A stretch of 40,643 bases of DNA from a virus: the IMG/VR virus record IMGVR_UViG_3300035698_003916, positions 1-40,643 of that record. One strand, given 5' to 3'. Positions 37,808 to 40,643 of the stretch are shown here, in pieces. Position 1 is the first letter of the stretch. Every line of letters starts with the position of its first letter. The translations under genes and the position numbers were made by a program. Below the pieces are notes generated by a model. It searched no databases. It was given only the letters and a program-made list of their open reading frames with translations, and was not told where the DNA came from.

Positions 37808-37835
37808 AGGGCAAGGTAATACTTAGAAAGTTGGA

Positions 37836-37857
37836 CCCCATTTTCGGGGCTTTTTTT
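37836..37857 (+). terminator. Terminator/attenuator before the second virion block
   Basis: CCCC (37836-37839) pairs with GGGG (37846-37849) around ATTTTC, followed by C and seven Ts (37851-37857). TTAGAAA ends six bases upstream of the stem, the same distance as at 391-404. The ATG of the next gene is only five bases after the T run, so the gene lacks its own ribosome binding site. Confidence 0.75.
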
Positions 37858-37861
37858 AATT

Positions 37862-38209
37862 ATGAGTTATCTTGACGAAATTGATTTTCATAGGGTTTCT
37901 GATTTTTTTGACATTCAATCCGATGACAGGAGGGACAGCCACCTGGCCTCAAGGGTTAATTTTGTATATGAATGGGGGAAAAAGCAAAGTGGAGGGGATA
38001 GAATAATGGCCTACAACGCTATTAGGCAGCTCCAAAGGGGCCTTGGGCTTCCAATGAAGGGTAAAGAATTAGTAAAGAAACTTTATCAATGGATCAGGCT
38101 TGATGAAAGCAGGAAGTCCATAGAGGAACGACAAAACCAATTATCTATAGATCAGGAGGTTAAACCAGATGCCAACGAACAAGCACCCGCAACAGATCCA
38201 CAGAGCTGA
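37862..38209 (+). CDS. Virion-block protein, unknown
   Basis: This 115-aa protein starts at ATG 37862, directly after the terminator and without a visible ribosome binding site, as for the portal gene. It is helical and charged (DEIDFHRVSDFFDIQSDDRR, VNFVYEWGKKQSGGDRIMAYNAIRQLQRGLG, KELVKKLYQWIRLDESRKSIEERQNQL). From memory, similar small proteins precede tail or neck genes in environmental podoviruses. No motif is recognised. The end overlaps the next gene by 41 bases. Confidence 0.6.
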   Translation: MSYLDEIDFHRVSDFFDIQSDDRRDSHLASRVNFVYEWGKKQSGGDRIMAYNAIRQLQRGLGLPMKGKELVKKLYQWIRLDESRKSIEERQNQLSIDQEVKPDANEQAPATDPQS

Positions 38210-38669
38210 ACATGATGAAACTAACCTAGCTAAAAGGGTTACTTTAATCTCTCCAGCTACTCTCAATGCAGTGGTTAACACCAGTGGGCCAACTGTTTTT
38301 CAAGGTGGTTCTCCCTGGAGTTCGTTAGCTACTGTGACAATTTCAGGACAAGCCACCATTGCTCTACCTTCTGGTGCCACAGTAACTCCAGCTAATCCAG
38401 CTCTAGGAGCAAACGCAACTTATGGCAATATCTCTCTTGGGACTGGGGCTACTCAAATTCTACCCTCTGATACCACAAGGCGTAGCGTTATGATTCAAAA
38501 CATTTCCACTTCTACTATTGTTGTCGCCACAGACAGTAATGTTACACTGGGCAACGGAATGAAACTTCAAGAAGACGATTTTATTATTATAGACCATTAT
38601 GACGGAGCAGTCTTTGGAGTCGGGGACGCCACGGGGCATCCTGTCAGATTCCTGGCTGAATTAGATTGA
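38169..38669 (+). CDS. Small beta-rich virion protein
   Basis: This 166-aa protein starts at ATG 38169, nine bases after AGGAGG. The first 25 residues are polar. Then follow Ser/Thr/Ala/Gly-rich strands (TISGQATIALPSGATVTPANPALG) and a C-terminal domain (RRSVMIQNISTSTIVVATDSNVTLGNGMKLQEDDFIIIDHYD) like those in small phage decoration or tail-tip proteins. It shares the SGATVT motif with the repeat protein at 446. The stop TGA overlaps the TTG start of the next gene. No named family is recognised. Confidence 0.62.
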   Translation: MPTNKHPQQIHRAEHDETNLAKRVTLISPATLNAVVNTSGPTVFQGGSPWSSLATVTISGQATIALPSGATVTPANPALGANATYGNISLGTGATQILPSDTTRRSVMIQNISTSTIVVATDSNVTLGNGMKLQEDDFIIIDHYDGAVFGVGDATGHPVRFLAELD

Positions 38670-40643
38670 GTAAAATAAAACTTTCAGGGCAATCAAGGTT
38701 TCTTAGGCTAGACACTAAAAACGATCCTTTAACCGGGAACTTAGAAATATTAAAGGCAGACCCGGAGTCAAGACTAACTGATTCAGGTGATAGCGAATAT
38801 ACAAGAGCTACTAGGACAGATACTTTAAAGAAAGCGACCCGATATAATAGAGTTACCAAGCAGGCAGATACGTCCGACTTCACAAGATATAAGCAAATCA
38901 CTATTGCAATCGGAGATAATATCAATGCTGACTACTCTCTTGATTTAACCTTTTCACACGAAGACCTAGTCGACGCTGGAGACTCAAATGCAGACGGAAG
39001 CGATATTGCTATATTCTATGACGCAAGTGGAGACTTCTCTGGTAGCCAAACAGAGCTAGATAGGGTTCTAGACGAAGAAAGCGCCTGGGATACAGCTACT
39101 ACTAAGATTTGGTTTAAGCTCCAAGCTAATCTAACCGCCAATGACTCAACCCACTATAGAATGCTTTATAAGAAAGATACTCATACTCCCCCTGCTGACC
39201 CAGACAATGTTTTTGATTTATATGACGACTTTGCTAGTTACGACACTACTAAATGGACTGATCCACAGCCAGCTCATGCCACTATAGTGAGCGGAGCCTT
39301 GAGGATATTAAGTGAGGGAGCAGGAGCAAAGTTTGTTAAATCTATAGACCAGTTTGCAGTCGGCCACGCATGGAGAATAAAGTTTAAAGAGGCTAACTTT
39401 GCTGCTTGGCTTGGAGATTTTGCAAATCATGACAGGGTTGGTGTTGGTGACGACGCTTTAAATTCAGTAATGAATGCCTGGGTCAACTACTCAGGTTGGA
39501 ATAACTTTACCTACGTCCATAACTCTTGGAACCCAGAAATAGGTGCCGGGACAATGGATGCTGAATACCATATTTATGATTTTAAATGGATATCTGGAAC
39601 CAAGGTTGTCGGGTCTGTTATCGACCCTGTATTGACTGCTACCGCTACTACCAATATTTCCACTACGACTGACGAATTTGTTATTTATGTAAACTCTGGT
39701 GGTGGGAAACCAGACTGTGACCTTCATGTAGACTGGGTTTATATTAGAGATATTGTTGACAACGAGCCAACTCAGAGCCTTGGAGCAGAAAAAGAGGTAG
39801 GTACGACCACAGTAGAAGCTCAAATCTGGTCAAGTCAAGACGGAGGGGTTTACCCAGAGGAGGGAATACAGACATTCGGGGATGCTGATGGTAGAACGAT
39901 CATACAGGGATTATCACAGAGGTTCTTTATAGGAGCCACAGAACAAATCAGATTGACTGATGGGGCATTGTACCCAATTACTGACAGCGATGTTGACCTT
40001 GGTGCTGCTGGTCTTTATTTTAAAAATGTTTATATAGATAATATAGTTGGACCAACAGTTGTTAACAATGCCCAAGCTAATGCCGACTTTAGAGTGGCAA
40101 CGGTTAATAATCCGAATGGGTTGCTGGTTGATACTTCTGCCGATTCTATAGGGATAGATGGAAAGGTAATTTGGACACCATCTTCTACCACTAACATAAC
40201 CGCTGCCGGAGGGATAACAATAACTAAAGGTTTGATGAGGGTTCAGGGTGATGGTGGAGCAATTGACATTACCGCTGATCCGCAAATAGCAGCCGGGATA
40301 GATGGACAAATTGTTATGATCGAAGGTAAAAGCGACACTAATACTGTTAAAATAGAAACTGGGACTGGGGTTAAATTATTTGGTGGTGGTGCTGCTGTAT
40401 TAGGACTCGAAGACACTATATTAATGTATTATGATTCGGAAGCTTCAGAGTGGGAAGAAATATCAAGAGGGTTTCCATCTTCAGAAAAGTCCTGGGCATT
40501 CAGATCTAGGGCTGGTGCTTCTGGAACAATTTACGCTGGTGGATTCTATTTACACTCTGGCAGTGCTAATGACTTTAGCGGTGGGCCTACTTTTGGAACA
40601 GCCAACTCATCATACGCAGCCCATTTCTTTATTGTTACAGGAG
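38666..40643 (+). CDS. Large tail/receptor-binding protein (3' truncated by the window)
   Basis: The frame opens at TTG 38666, overlapping the preceding stop, and stays open for 659 codons to the window edge. The first 110 residues are charged with a beta segment (TIAIGDNINADYSLDLTFSHEDLVD). Residues 180-360 (DLYDDFASYDTTKWTD ... GALRILSEGAGAKFV) resemble a lectin- or glycan-binding-like beta sandwich. LYPITDSDVDLGAAGLYFKNVYID near 430-455 matches the segment seen before the tips of tail spikes. The last 60 residues (SWAFRSRAGASGTIYAGGFY ... AHFFIVTG) begin a C-terminal domain whose end is probably the fragment at 1-333. The TTG start is chosen because an in-frame stop lies just upstream. Confidence 0.72.
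   Translation, partial: MSKIKLSGQSRFLRLDTKNDPLTGNLEILKADPESRLTDSGDSEYTRATRTDTLKKATRYNRVTKQADTSDFTRYKQITIAIGDNINADYSLDLTFSHEDLVDAGDSNADGSDIAIFYDASGDFSGSQTELDRVLDEESAWDTATTKIWFKLQANLTANDSTHYRMLYKKDTHTPPADPDNVFDLYDDFASYDTTKWTDPQPAHATIVSGALRILSEGAGAKFVKSIDQFAVGHAWRIKFKEANFAAWLGDFANHDRVGVGDDALNSVMNAWVNYSGWNNFTYVHNSWNPEIGAGTMDAEYHIYDFKWISGTKVVGSVIDPVLTATATTNISTTTDEFVIYVNSGGGKPDCDLHVDWVYIRDIVDNEPTQSLGAEKEVGTTTVEAQIWSSQDGGVYPEEGIQTFGDADGRTIIQGLSQRFFIGATEQIRLTDGALYPITDSDVDLGAAGLYFKNVYIDNIVGPTVVNNAQANADFRVATVNNPNGLLVDTSADSIGIDGKVIWTPSSTTNITAAGGITITKGLMRVQGDGGAIDITADPQIAAGIDGQIVMIEGKSDTNTVKIETGTGVKLFGGGAAVLGLEDTILMYYDSEASEWEEISRGFPSSEKSWAFRSRAGASGTIYAGGFYLHSGSANDFSGGPTFGTANSSYAAHFFIVTG

Overview
The window is the genome, or nearly the whole genome, of a tailed podovirus-like bacteriophage. 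Every gene I can support is on the + strand. Gene order is compact, with frequent ATGA overlaps and strong AAAGGAGGTGA-type ribosome binding sites. TAA, TAG and TGA all act as stops, so the standard code is used. Promoters follow a bacterial sigma-70 pattern with an extended -10 (TTGAC[A/T], 17-18 bp, TGn, [G/A/T]ATAAT), so the host is a bacterium. I cannot name the host. The portal, major capsid, tail adaptor and nozzle set looks SU10/P22-like.

Layout: (1) 1-12552, virion genes: the C-terminus of a tail/receptor-binding protein, a protein built of ten SGAT decapeptide repeats, two glycine-rich adhesin-like proteins, tail adaptor, tail nozzle, fibre-like protein, two large internal/ejection-type proteins, a 51-aa very basic protein and two small membrane proteins (lysis candidates). 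(2) 12556-14484: a serine-tRNA-like gene, a promoter with an attenuator-like leader, the RNA ligase gene rtcB and a small unknown gene. (3) 14526-19505, early/replication: an excisionase-like regulator, several Cys-rich mini-proteins, a replication-initiator-like protein whose gene carries iteron-like repeats, a primase-helicase, an HNH protein and perfect palindromes. (4) 19507-26437, packaging and head: small and large terminase, portal, scaffold candidate and major capsid. (5) 26536-37782: a roughly 10-kb glycan/metabolic cassette with glycosyltransferases, SAM methyltransferases, a sugar-nucleotide SDR enzyme, a radical SAM protein and a PIG-L deacetylase, interrupted by an HNH gene. (6) 37862-40643: further virion genes, the last of which runs off the window. 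Its end and the fragment at the window start look like parts of one tail protein, which suggests a circular map with a small gap.

Together the genes describe a lytic-looking podovirus: no integrase or repressor was recognised. It replicates with its own initiator and primase-helicase but no visible DNA polymerase, and packages with a terminase. It carries tRNA-repair capacity and can remodel a glycan on the host surface or on its own virion. The most interesting signals are regulatory. Three virion-gene blocks (starting at 446, 21723 and 37862) are each headed by a promoter, a short leader containing TTAGAAA, and a terminator hairpin directly before the first gene. This looks like a shared attenuation/antitermination switch. 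A different two-structure attenuator precedes rtcB. No endolysin was recognised.
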